Source: Shimia sp. Alg240-R146 (GTDB lineage: Bacteria; Pseudomonadota; Alphaproteobacteria; Rhodobacterales; Rhodobacteraceae). Taken from it: a DNA stretch of 64,000 bases. The stretch's first letter is position 1; each line of letters opens with the position of its first letter. The DNA is taken from positions 806,001-870,000 of the forward strand of contig NZ_CAMZOK010000002.1 of NCBI RefSeq assembly GCF_947331465.1, read 5' to 3'. The notes under the pieces were generated by a model, which was given only the letters and a program-made list of their open reading frames with translations, had not been told where the DNA came from and made no database searches. Made by a program: the position numbers and the translations under genes. Below are positions 34,305 through 41,414 of this stretch, piece after piece.

Positions 34305-34353
34305 TCCGCATAGATTGTGAGGCTTGTCAGATAGCTGCCACGATATATAGTGG
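34305..34353 (+). promoter_or_regulatory. NrdR-type box and promoter ahead of the HNH gene
   Basis: CCACGATATATAGTGG (34338-34353) matches the NrdR consensus acaCwAtATaTwGtgt at about 13 of 16 positions and overlaps the -10 (TATAGT, 34346-34351) of a promoter whose -35 is TTGTCA (34324-34329). A weaker box, TCCGCATAGATTGTGA (34305-34320), lies 33 bp upstream. The same arrangement precedes nrdJ. Confidence 0.5.
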
Positions 34354-34444
34354 AAGAGAGCCGGGGCGGTGCGCCCGCCTTGGAAGCCGACAAGCTGGGC
34401 ATTCTGGTCATTCCAGATGCTAACCGGGGCAGGAGACGTTACCG

Positions 34445-35029
34445 ATGGATGGCGATTTCAGGACGGAGTTCACACGGCAGCCGACTGGGTTGAAGCAACA
34501 CCCCGCGTTGGTTCTGAATGCGGATTACAGGCCGTTGTCATATTATCCGTTGTCGCTGTGGCCCTGGCAGGATGCGATAAAGGCGGCGTATATGGACCGC
34601 GTTGATATCGTTTCGGAATATGACCAAGTGGTGAGAAGCCCGTCGACGGTGATACGGATACCGTCGGTTGTCGTTCTGAAAGACTATGTAAAACCTCAAA
34701 AGCGCGTGGCCTTCACGCGCTTTAATTTATTTCTGAGGGATGAATTCTGTTGTCAGTATTGTGGCAGCCGCGGGGATTTGACGTTTGATCATGTGGTGCC
34801 ACGCGCGGCGGGTGGTGTGACCAGCTGGCAGAATGTGGTGGCGGCGTGCAGCCCGTGCAATTTGCGCAAAGGCAGCAAGAGCCTGCGCCAGATCGGCATG
34901 TCGTTGCGCAAACCGCCAAGGCAACCTTGCGCGGAAGAGTTGCGCAATATGGGGAGGCGGTTTCCGCCCAACTTTCTGCACGAAAGCTGGATGGATTTTC
35001 TTTATTGGGACGCTGAATTGCAGGCGTGA
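34445..35029 (+). CDS. HNH endonuclease family protein
   Basis: The 194-residue protein has an N-terminal domain (ALVLNADYRPLSYYPLSLWPWQDAIKAAYMDRVDIV, then VVVLKDYVKPQKRVAFTRFNLFLRD) and a zinc-stabilised HNH domain: FCCQYCGSRGDLTFDHVVPRAAGGVTSWQNVVAACSPCNLRKG, with two CxxC pairs and the His-Asn-His residues. Homologues with this layout are found widely as chromosomal housekeeping genes; they likely nick or cut DNA, but the role is unknown. A possible NrdR-regulated promoter lies 90 bp upstream, which would tie it to deoxyribonucleotide supply. Confidence 0.85.
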   Translation: MDGDFRTEFTRQPTGLKQHPALVLNADYRPLSYYPLSLWPWQDAIKAAYMDRVDIVSEYDQVVRSPSTVIRIPSVVVLKDYVKPQKRVAFTRFNLFLRDEFCCQYCGSRGDLTFDHVVPRAAGGVTSWQNVVAACSPCNLRKGSKSLRQIGMSLRKPPRQPCAEELRNMGRRFPPNFLHESWMDFLYWDAELQA

Positions 35030-35061
35030 CACATGCGGAGCGCCCCTGACGGGCGCGCCAA

Positions 35062-36108
35062 TTAGGCTTTGGCGCGCTGAAGCATGCCGAAGAGATCGCG
35101 GGGATCGTCAGGGTCGGCCAGCATGTCGAGGTCTTCGCTGAATGCGGTGTCGGCGACCTTGTCGCGGATGTAGCGCAGGGCCGAAAAATCCTCGATTGCA
35201 AAGCCAACGCTGTCAAACAAGGTAATCTGGCGCGCATCGGTACGGCCTTGGGCGGTGCCGGACAGGACTTCCCACATCTCGGTGACAGCAAAGTCCGGAT
35301 CCATTTGTTGAATTTCGCCTTCGATCCGGGTCTGGGGCGGGAACTCTACAAAGACGGTGGAGCGTTCCAGAATACCTTTGGCAAGTTCGGTTTTACCCGG
35401 GCAGTCACCGCCGATGGCGTTGATGTGCACGCCCGCGCCAACCATGTTGTCGCTCAGGATCGTGGCACATTGTTTGTCGGCGGTGCAGGTGGTCAGGATC
35501 TGCGCGCCTTGGATGGCTTCTTCGGGAGAGCCGCAGACCACGACGTTCAGACCGCTGTTCGCAAGGTTTTGCGCGCATTTGCGGGTGGCTGCGGGATCGA
35601 CGTCGTAAAGACGGACTGTCTTGAGGCCAACGATGGCCTTCATGGCCATTGTCTGAAATTCCGACTGTGCGCCGTTGCCGATCATCGCCATGGTGTCGGC
35701 GCCTTTGGGGGCGAGGTGTTTTGCCACCATTGCCGATGTTGCGGCTGTGCGCAGGGCGGTGAGCATGGTCATCTCGGTCAGCAGCACGGGATAGCCGGTG
35801 TAAACATCCGCAAGCAAGCCAAAGGCGGTGACGGTTTGCAGACCCTCAGAGGTATTTTTTGGATGGCCGTTGACGTATTTGAAGCCATAGGCCTCACCAT
35901 CAGATGTGGGCATCAGTTCGATGACCCCTACGTCAGAGTGGCTGGCGACCCGCGGGGTTTTGTCAAACAGCTCCCAACGAAGGAAATCTTCTTCGACGTA
36001 GGCGGCAAGGTCGGTGAGAACCTGTTCGACGCCAATGTGGTGCACCAAGCGCATCATGTTGTCGACGGATACAAAGGGCACGAGGGCTTTGTGGGAAGGT
36101 TGGGTCAT
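35062..36108 (-). CDS. Ornithine cyclodeaminase
   Basis: The 348-residue protein of the OCD/mu-crystallin family has an NAD-binding MIGNGAQSEFQTMAM fold, LRTAATSAMVAKHLA, and the N-terminal GVIELMPTSDGEAYGFKYVNGHPKN with substrate-binding residues. It converts ornithine to proline and ammonia. It follows the arginase gene by 21 bp on the same strand, giving a two-step path from arginine to proline plus urea. Confidence 0.9.
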   Translation of the reverse strand: MTQPSHKALVPFVSVDNMMRLVHHIGVEQVLTDLAAYVEEDFLRWELFDKTPRVASHSDVGVIELMPTSDGEAYGFKYVNGHPKNTSEGLQTVTAFGLLADVYTGYPVLLTEMTMLTALRTAATSAMVAKHLAPKGADTMAMIGNGAQSEFQTMAMKAIVGLKTVRLYDVDPAATRKCAQNLANSGLNVVVCGSPEEAIQGAQILTTCTADKQCATILSDNMVGAGVHINAIGGDCPGKTELAKGILERSTVFVEFPPQTRIEGEIQQMDPDFAVTEMWEVLSGTAQGRTDARQITLFDSVGFAIEDFSALRYIRDKVADTAFSEDLDMLADPDDPRDLFGMLQRAKA

Positions 36109-36129
36109 TGGGTGGCTCCTCTACTTTAA

Positions 36130-37053
36130 TCAAAAACTGCGGGTTGGGCGGTCAAATACACGGCGACCGAGGGCTGAGGCGGCGAGATCCACCATCAAGT
36201 TGGCGGTGCGTCCACGTTCATCCAGAAAGGGGTTAAGTTCTACGAGGTCCATCGAAGACAAAAGACCGCTGTCGTGTAGCATTTCCATCACCAGATGCGC
36301 CTCGCGCACCGTGGCGCCGCCGGGGACGGTGGTACCAACGGCAGGGGCGACCGACGGGTCAAGGAAGTCGACATCAAGGGAGACATGCAGGAGGCCGTTT
36401 TGTGCGGCAACGTCCTTGAGGAAGGCCGCGAGAGGTCGGGCAATGCCGTTTTCGTCTATGTCGCGCATGTCGTGGGTGCGAATGTCGGTGGCCTGAATGG
36501 CGCGCCGTTCGGCGGCGTCCACCGAGCGCAGGCCAATCATGCAGATGTTTTCTTGTGGCACGGGGTTTTGAACGGGCGGGAAGCCGTCAAAGCCTTCAAG
36601 GCCAGAGAAATAGGCCACCGGCGTGCCGTGCAGGTTGCCGGAGTCGGTGGTCTGGGGCGTGTGAAAATCGGTGTGCGCGTCCAGCCAGAGCACAAACAGC
36701 GGTCGGTTTTGGCGCGCAGCGTAGTTGGCTACACCGCTGACGGTACCGGCTGCGAGGCTATGGTCGCCGCCCAAAAAGATCGGCAGACCTTCGGACATCG
36801 CATCCTCGGCGGCCTTGGTAAGAGATTCGGTCCAAGCGATGGTTTCGTTGAGCTTGTGAGGCATTGTGCCAGCGGGATCAGCTGCGTGCGTTGTCGGGGC
36901 TACATTGCCCAAATCGCGGACGTCATATCCCAGATCGGCAAGGCTTTCGCTCAGGCCGGCGGTGCGGTAGGCGTCAGGCCCCATCAGACAACCGCGACGT
37001 TGTTTGCCGCTGTCGACTGGCGCGCCAACCAAAAGGCAGCTGCGGTCGGTCAT
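36130..37053 (-). CDS. rocF: Arginase
   Basis: The 307-residue ureohydrolase has the binuclear manganese motifs GGDHSLAAGTVSG, DAHTDFHTPQTTDSGNLHG and SLDVDFLDPSVAPAVGT. It hydrolyses arginine to ornithine and urea. The start at 37053 (MTDRSCLLVGAPVDSGKQRRG) is supported by AGGAAA and by the family N-terminus; the longer frame is open to 37131. It is the first gene of the arginase-cyclodeaminase pair, divergent from an Lrp-type regulator. Confidence 0.92.
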   Translation of the reverse strand: MTDRSCLLVGAPVDSGKQRRGCLMGPDAYRTAGLSESLADLGYDVRDLGNVAPTTHAADPAGTMPHKLNETIAWTESLTKAAEDAMSEGLPIFLGGDHSLAAGTVSGVANYAARQNRPLFVLWLDAHTDFHTPQTTDSGNLHGTPVAYFSGLEGFDGFPPVQNPVPQENICMIGLRSVDAAERRAIQATDIRTHDMRDIDENGIARPLAAFLKDVAAQNGLLHVSLDVDFLDPSVAPAVGTTVPGGATVREAHLVMEMLHDSGLLSSMDLVELNPFLDERGRTANLMVDLAASALGRRVFDRPTRSF

Positions 37054-37093
37054 ATCGATTTCCTGTGGTTTCTTCTTCTTAAGCAAAAATGTG

Positions 37094-37135
37094 CTCAAAT
37101 TGGGTTGATTTTTACCCCTCAATTTGCTCAAAACG
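37094..37135. promoter_or_regulatory. Repeated CTCAAnTTG sites between arginase and lrp-like gene
   Basis: CTCAAATTG (37094-37102), CTCAATTTG (37118-37126) and CTCAAAACG (37128-37136) recur in the divergent gap, the first two 24 bp apart. Such phased, loosely palindromic A+T-centred sites are what Lrp/AsnC regulators bind, and they control the adjacent catabolic operon in many bacteria. Confidence 0.45.
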
Positions 37136-37173
37136 ATAAGGTCTTAGGCAAAACGGATGTAGAATGTGCCGAT

Positions 37174-37599
37174 ATGGATGATTTTGATCGCAAGCTGATA
37201 TCTGCTTTGCGCCATGATGCGCGCGCGTCGCTTTCCGATCTGGCGCTGGAGCTTGGAGTGTCGCGCACTACGGTGCGGGGACGGATTGAACGGCTGCGTC
37301 AGCGCGGCGATATTGTCGGATTTACGGTGGTCCTGCAGGAAGAAACCAAAACCGATCCGGTGCGTGGCCTGATGTTGCTGGGAATTGAAGGGCGTGGCAC
37401 GGAACGGATCGTGCGGCAATTGAACGGGATCAAGGCGGTTCGGGCCATTCATTCCACCAATGGGCGCTGGGATTTGATCCTTGAGTTGGGCACAGACACA
37501 TTGGACGACCTCGATGAGGTGTTGGGCCTCATCCGCCGATTGGATGGGGTGTCAACAAGTGAGACAAACCTGCTGCTGTCGACCAAGAAATCCGGGTAA
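37174..37599 (+). CDS. Lrp/AsnC family transcriptional regulator
   Basis: The 141-residue protein has an N-terminal winged helix (DDFDRKLISALRHDARASLSDLALELGVSRTTVRGRIERLRQRGDIVGF) and an effector-binding RAM domain. The ATG at 37174 gives the typical start; a longer frame to 36295 is antisense to arginase. Its divergent position from arginase and ornithine cyclodeaminase suggests it activates them in response to arginine or ornithine. Confidence 0.88.
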   Translation: MDDFDRKLISALRHDARASLSDLALELGVSRTTVRGRIERLRQRGDIVGFTVVLQEETKTDPVRGLMLLGIEGRGTERIVRQLNGIKAVRAIHSTNGRWDLILELGTDTLDDLDEVLGLIRRLDGVSTSETNLLLSTKKSG

Positions 37600-37624
37600 G
37601 AACCCAGATATAACTCGTTGATAT

Positions 37625-38104
37625 TTATGTGAAACGACGGGCCACGATGACCCAGAGAGCGCCGGCGGCCAGTGACATAAACATATTGTAATTGGCCATG
37701 GAGAGCCCGAACAGTTCCCACGGAATCTCATCGCAGCGAACCATTGGCGCGGTCATGATCTGGTTGAACAGATCTTCGGTTGAGCCATCAAGTGCTTGTC
37801 CTCCGGTACAGCTTGTCGGGCCTTCCCACCAGCTGCGTTCAACACCCGTGTGGTAGGCGGCGACGAGGCCGGATGTGGCCGCGCCCAATGCGCCGATGTA
37901 GAGCCAGATTTGCCCGCCGATAAGGAGGGCGATCATGCCTGCGCCGCCGGCTACCCAATGCGGATAGCGTTGGTAGTAGCAGAGTTTGCAAGGCGCCATG
38001 TTGCCAATGAATTCAAACCCCCAAGCGCCCAACACCATAAAGACTGAGAAGGCAGTCAGCAGGGCAACCCATTGTTTTTTAGTCAGGATATCAAGAAGTC
38101 TCAT
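37625..38104 (-). CDS. dsbB: Disulfide bond formation protein B
   Basis: The 159-residue four-helix protein has the first periplasmic pair in NMAPCKLCYYQRYPHW (CxxC) and a second loop with SCTGGQAL and VRCDEIPW (Cys pair). It reoxidises the periplasmic DsbA with quinone. It is the second gene of a pair with yqaA-like, overlapping by four bases. Confidence 0.92.
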   Translation of the reverse strand: MRLLDILTKKQWVALLTAFSVFMVLGAWGFEFIGNMAPCKLCYYQRYPHWVAGGAGMIALLIGGQIWLYIGALGAATSGLVAAYHTGVERSWWEGPTSCTGGQALDGSTEDLFNQIMTAPMVRCDEIPWELFGLSMANYNMFMSLAAGALWVIVARRFT

Positions 38105-38682
38105 AGGGCACTCACAAGCAGAAAGCCGCCAAACAGCAGCACAACAAAAAGGGTGGCGACAAGGCCGAAGCGTTTTTCGATGAAAGCGCGTACCGGTTCG
38201 CCAAAGTGATACAGCAGCGCTGCCACCACGAAAAAGCGCAAGCCACGCGCCAGTATGGATGTGGCCATGAACGTGGCGATTGGCATGCCGGTCCAGCCGG
38301 ACATAATGGTAATGACCTTGTAGGGGAACGGCGTCACGCCAGCGCCCAATACAGCCCAGAACCCGAAGTCGTTGAACTTTGTGCTAAAGGCTGCGGCGGC
38401 GTCGCCCTTGCCGAGAGCGGCCAAAATCGGTTGGCCGATCTGATCGTAGGCAAAAGCGCCGATGGCGTAGCCCAGCATGCCGCCAAGCACCGAGGACACC
38501 AGGGCAACACCGGCAATCAACCACGCCTTGCGCGGGGCGGCGAGAATCATCGGGATCATCAGGACGTCGGGGGGAATTGGAAAGAAGGAGCTTTCAACAA
38601 AGCTGACAATCGCCAGCGCCCACAGCGCGCGTGGGTGATCGGCAAGGCGCATTGTCCAGTCGTAAAGGCCGCGCAGCATCAA
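38101..38682 (-). CDS. YqaA/DedA-family membrane protein
   Basis: The 193-residue membrane protein (DHPRALWALAIVSFVESSFFPIPPDVLMIPMILAAPRKAWLIAGVALVSSVLGGMLGYAIG) carries the SNARE-associated DedA-like domain, with the conserved ESSFFPIPPD and GAGVTPFPYKVITIMSG. DedA-type proteins are linked to lipid flipping. It overlaps dsbB by four bases, a pairing seen in Rhodobacterales. Confidence 0.88.
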   Translation of the reverse strand: MMLRGLYDWTMRLADHPRALWALAIVSFVESSFFPIPPDVLMIPMILAAPRKAWLIAGVALVSSVLGGMLGYAIGAFAYDQIGQPILAALGKGDAAAAFSTKFNDFGFWAVLGAGVTPFPYKVITIMSGWTGMPIATFMATSILARGLRFFVVAALLYHFGEPVRAFIEKRFGLVATLFVVLLFGGFLLVSAL

Positions 38683-38844
38683 GTAAGTCCTTTGGTCGTC
38701 CCTAAAACGTGCCTAGGGGATATGCCGCCAAGTGCAAGCAAATAATATGTGATGTGCGGGGCTTGGCCGGCCGGCGAAAGGTCGTAGAAAAGTGGCTGTT
38801 TTGGGCTGGACGTCGCCACAAAGGTTGGGTACATCACCGAGACG

Positions 38845-38930
38845 GCCTCTCTGGTGGAATGGTAGACACGAGAGATTCAAAATCTCTTGCTCGCAAGGGC
38901 GTCCCGGTTCGAGTCCGGGGAGAGGCACCA
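38845..38930 (+). tRNA. tRNA-Leu (anticodon CAA)
   Basis: An 86-nt class II tRNA with acceptor GCCTCTC/GAGAGGC, anticodon stem AGAGA with loop TTCAAAA (anticodon CAA), a long variable arm (TGCTCGCAAGGGCGT), T arm GGTTCGAGTCC, discriminator A and encoded CCA. Confidence 0.95.
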
Positions 38931-39095
38931 ACAATTCCAGACCTTTATGAGAAGTTCATGATCCATTTAGATCGTGTGTTCTTTGTCTAAATCGGTATGG
39001 GGTATCGTTCAGGTCGGACCTGTGTTGGTGAGGTGAGACTCGGGTCTGGCGTCTTCTTGCAGCCGAATTTTTCGGTTTTTCTTGCGACTCGATGC

Positions 39096-40694
39096 TCAGG
39101 TAAGTGCCGCTATCTTTTGTTCCAGATATTCCCGCGCGGGCACGCCAAGTTTGCGGGCCCGGTACGTGGCCATGCCGACCATGGGCACGCGGTGAAGGGC
39201 GGGATTGGCGCGGGTCATGATTGCGTCATAGAGCTCACCGCGTTTGCGGGCGATCCACGGCACCTGCATAGCGAGCTGAAAAATTCGGCGATTGTTGCCC
39301 GGCGCAATATATGTGTGGCTGGAGAAGCCGTAAAATGCACCTTGGGCAGGGGCGAGGGTGAGATCCAGATAGGTCAGGTCGTGCAGGTGTCGGGCCTCAT
39401 CCATCGGAAAACTCTGGCGCCAGTCGTCAAAACGGCCGAGCTTTCGCGCAACGTCGGCCTCGTCACCCAGCGCGACGCGGGTGTTTGATAGTGCGTGCAT
39501 CAGCTCATCTTGCGGCGTTAGGGCGTGGCGCGGCCAAACCCGGGCGGTGATGATTTCCAGAAAGTTGCCGCGCAACCAAATTTCGCCTTGTCGCAGCTGG
39601 CGCGCGTATCCCCGCTGCCACCATTGATCCCCCAAATGTGAAAGGCCTGACCCAAGCGCAAATCGCTGCCGGGTGCGCATTGCGGTGTTGCGGTTGGTGA
39701 TGAAGGAGCCCTTGGGGCCGGCGTCCGCAATTTGACCAAGCATGGGCTGACCTAAGGTCTCCGCCAACGCTTCTGATACGCGCACATCCAGCGTGCCAAT
39801 CCAATTTGTGGCGTAGCAATAAAGCTCCATTTCGGTGGTCGAAAGATCTGGGGCGCAGGCCAGCAACATGCGGCTGTCATGCCCGCCTGAGATTGCAAAA
39901 TATCCCGGACCGATGGTGCAGAACGCCTGCATCATGGATTGCATCACAGTCACGATCTGATCGGCGGCCTCAGCCGGAGTGAGGTCAGGCATCTCGGGAT
40001 CCGGCGCCCAAAACCGGCGTTCGACAAATGTATCAAGGTCGACTGAGCGGTTGGCCATCACGCGACGCAGGTGTCGGTCAATCGTGGAGCCAAACCCATA
40101 ACCTCCGACCGGTATTTTGGGGTCAAACTCCGGCAAGAGCGCCCTGAGCCCCTTGTTGGACAATAGCTCGTCCGGCGGACGGCAGCCGCGATCCGGGTCG
40201 ATATCACGCTCCAGACACAGGAGCGGTGTGGAGGCGACAATGCCGGTCTGGGGATCATAGACCGCGCCAAGAGACCCGGCGGGATCAGGGTAAATCCGGC
40301 GGGAACGGCCTTGGTCGCCGTCGGCGCAGGGCACGTCGGTCAGGACCAGAAATCGGCCAGCCAGCCAAGTAATCCAATCTTCCAATTTCTCTTCGAAGTC
40401 AGCATCTTGGATGGAAATGTTAAGGTCATGACTGTCCGCAAGGCGCGTGCCATCTTGATCCATGCCGTAACCAAGCAACACACCCAAGGACGTACCTTCT
40501 CGGTCGAGCAATTCGCAGACCGGCAAGGCCTCATGATGGTGCAGAATGCGGTCGGCAAACGGTCGGGTTAGAAATCCAGGCAGGTCACGCGGTGTTTTGC
40601 ATAGAACAAATTGAAATCGAAACGTCAGCGAGACCCCGAGATCAAGCGCGGTGCAGTACTTATGTCCCAGCAATGTTGGCTGTGATGCGTGCAT
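39096..40694 (-). CDS. Asparagine-synthase-like protein without amidotransferase cysteine
   Basis: The 532-residue protein contains the ATP-pyrophosphatase loop FAISGGHDSRMLLACAP of the asparagine synthase C-terminal domain, with ENFLEIITARVW-like helices, but its N-terminus is not MCG, so it cannot use glutamine in the normal way. The N-terminal half (LPVCELLDREGTSLGVLLGYGMDQDG, RFLVLTDVPCADGDQGR) is a degenerate amidotransferase-like fold. Such proteins occur in peptide and polysaccharide modification loci, where they adenylate a carboxylate. No partner genes are seen. The start at 40694 (MHASQPTLLGHK) is a guess; 40733 is possible. It stands downstream of tRNA-Leu on the opposite strand. 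Confidence 0.7.
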   Translation of the reverse strand: MHASQPTLLGHKYCTALDLGVSLTFRFQFVLCKTPRDLPGFLTRPFADRILHHHEALPVCELLDREGTSLGVLLGYGMDQDGTRLADSHDLNISIQDADFEEKLEDWITWLAGRFLVLTDVPCADGDQGRSRRIYPDPAGSLGAVYDPQTGIVASTPLLCLERDIDPDRGCRPPDELLSNKGLRALLPEFDPKIPVGGYGFGSTIDRHLRRVMANRSVDLDTFVERRFWAPDPEMPDLTPAEAADQIVTVMQSMMQAFCTIGPGYFAISGGHDSRMLLACAPDLSTTEMELYCYATNWIGTLDVRVSEALAETLGQPMLGQIADAGPKGSFITNRNTAMRTRQRFALGSGLSHLGDQWWQRGYARQLRQGEIWLRGNFLEIITARVWPRHALTPQDELMHALSNTRVALGDEADVARKLGRFDDWRQSFPMDEARHLHDLTYLDLTLAPAQGAFYGFSSHTYIAPGNNRRIFQLAMQVPWIARKRGELYDAIMTRANPALHRVPMVGMATYRARKLGVPAREYLEQKIAALT

Positions 40695-40796
40695 AATCCG
40701 GTTCGTTTTCTGCTCTTTCTGCCAACATGCCACAGGGCTTGTGGGGCGGAAAGCGGTTTCACGACCGTTTCACGTCTCTTTCGAGGCCATGAGGAA

Positions 40797-41390
40797 CTAC
40801 ATGCGCGATTTGCGCCAGTTGTCCCAGTCATCCGGCGTGTCCAGATCGGTCACAGCGTGGCGGTCGGGCAATGGCACGGGCCGGAGTCTTGCGGTGTGTT
40901 TCGTTAGAATCGCGCGGGCGCCTTGGTCACCAGTTAGGGTCAAAAGGTCGGGAAAAAGGGCGCGTGGAAATATCACCGGATGGCCCGGCGTGCCATCGGC
41001 GGATGTGGCGCGCAGGATGGCATCGGCTGGCGAGGCGGCGCGAGCCGCGTGCATTTCCGCAAAGTCCTTGGCGGTGATTTCGGGCATGTCGGCGGGCAGG
41101 ACCATGGCGGCGGTGATGTCGGCGGGCAGGGCGGCGATACCAGCGCGCAGCGAATGCGCCATGCCGAGGTGAGCGTCGTCGGCGGTGACGATCTGTGCGA
41201 CGGTGCCGGAAATGGCGGTGTTGCGCTTGGGCCGATCGGGAGGCAGCACCACAAAAACCGGTGCGCCTGTTGTGGCCGCTCGATTGGTCAGCGTCTTCAA
41301 AAGCGGCGCGTTATCAACTGGTTCCAGCAATTTGTCTCGCGTATTCATACGCGCGGATCGGCCTGCGGCAAGAAGGAGGATGGCGAGCAT
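40797..41390 (-). CDS. MobA/MocA-like nucleotidyltransferase
   Basis: The 197-residue protein has the NTP-transferase signature AILLLAAGRSARMNTRDKLLEPV, the metal site VLPADMPEI and GHPVIFPRALFPDLLTLTGDQGARAIL, matching molybdenum-cofactor cytidylyl/guanylyltransferases and related enzymes. It may serve the cofactor of a xanthine-dehydrogenase-type enzyme not in the window. It lies 24 bp behind the first GcvT-type oxidase, so may be in one transcript with it. Confidence 0.8.
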   Translation of the reverse strand: MLAILLLAAGRSARMNTRDKLLEPVDNAPLLKTLTNRAATTGAPVFVVLPPDRPKRNTAISGTVAQIVTADDAHLGMAHSLRAGIAALPADITAAMVLPADMPEITAKDFAEMHAARAASPADAILRATSADGTPGHPVIFPRALFPDLLTLTGDQGARAILTKHTARLRPVPLPDRHAVTDLDTPDDWDNWRKSRM

Positions 41391-41414
41391 TTTGCGTCCC
41401 TGAGAGTGTTGCGC

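Noticed and set aside
38845-40694. Genomic island inserted at tRNA-Leu
   Set aside because: No integrase, no repeat of the tRNA 3' end and no composition break could be seen.
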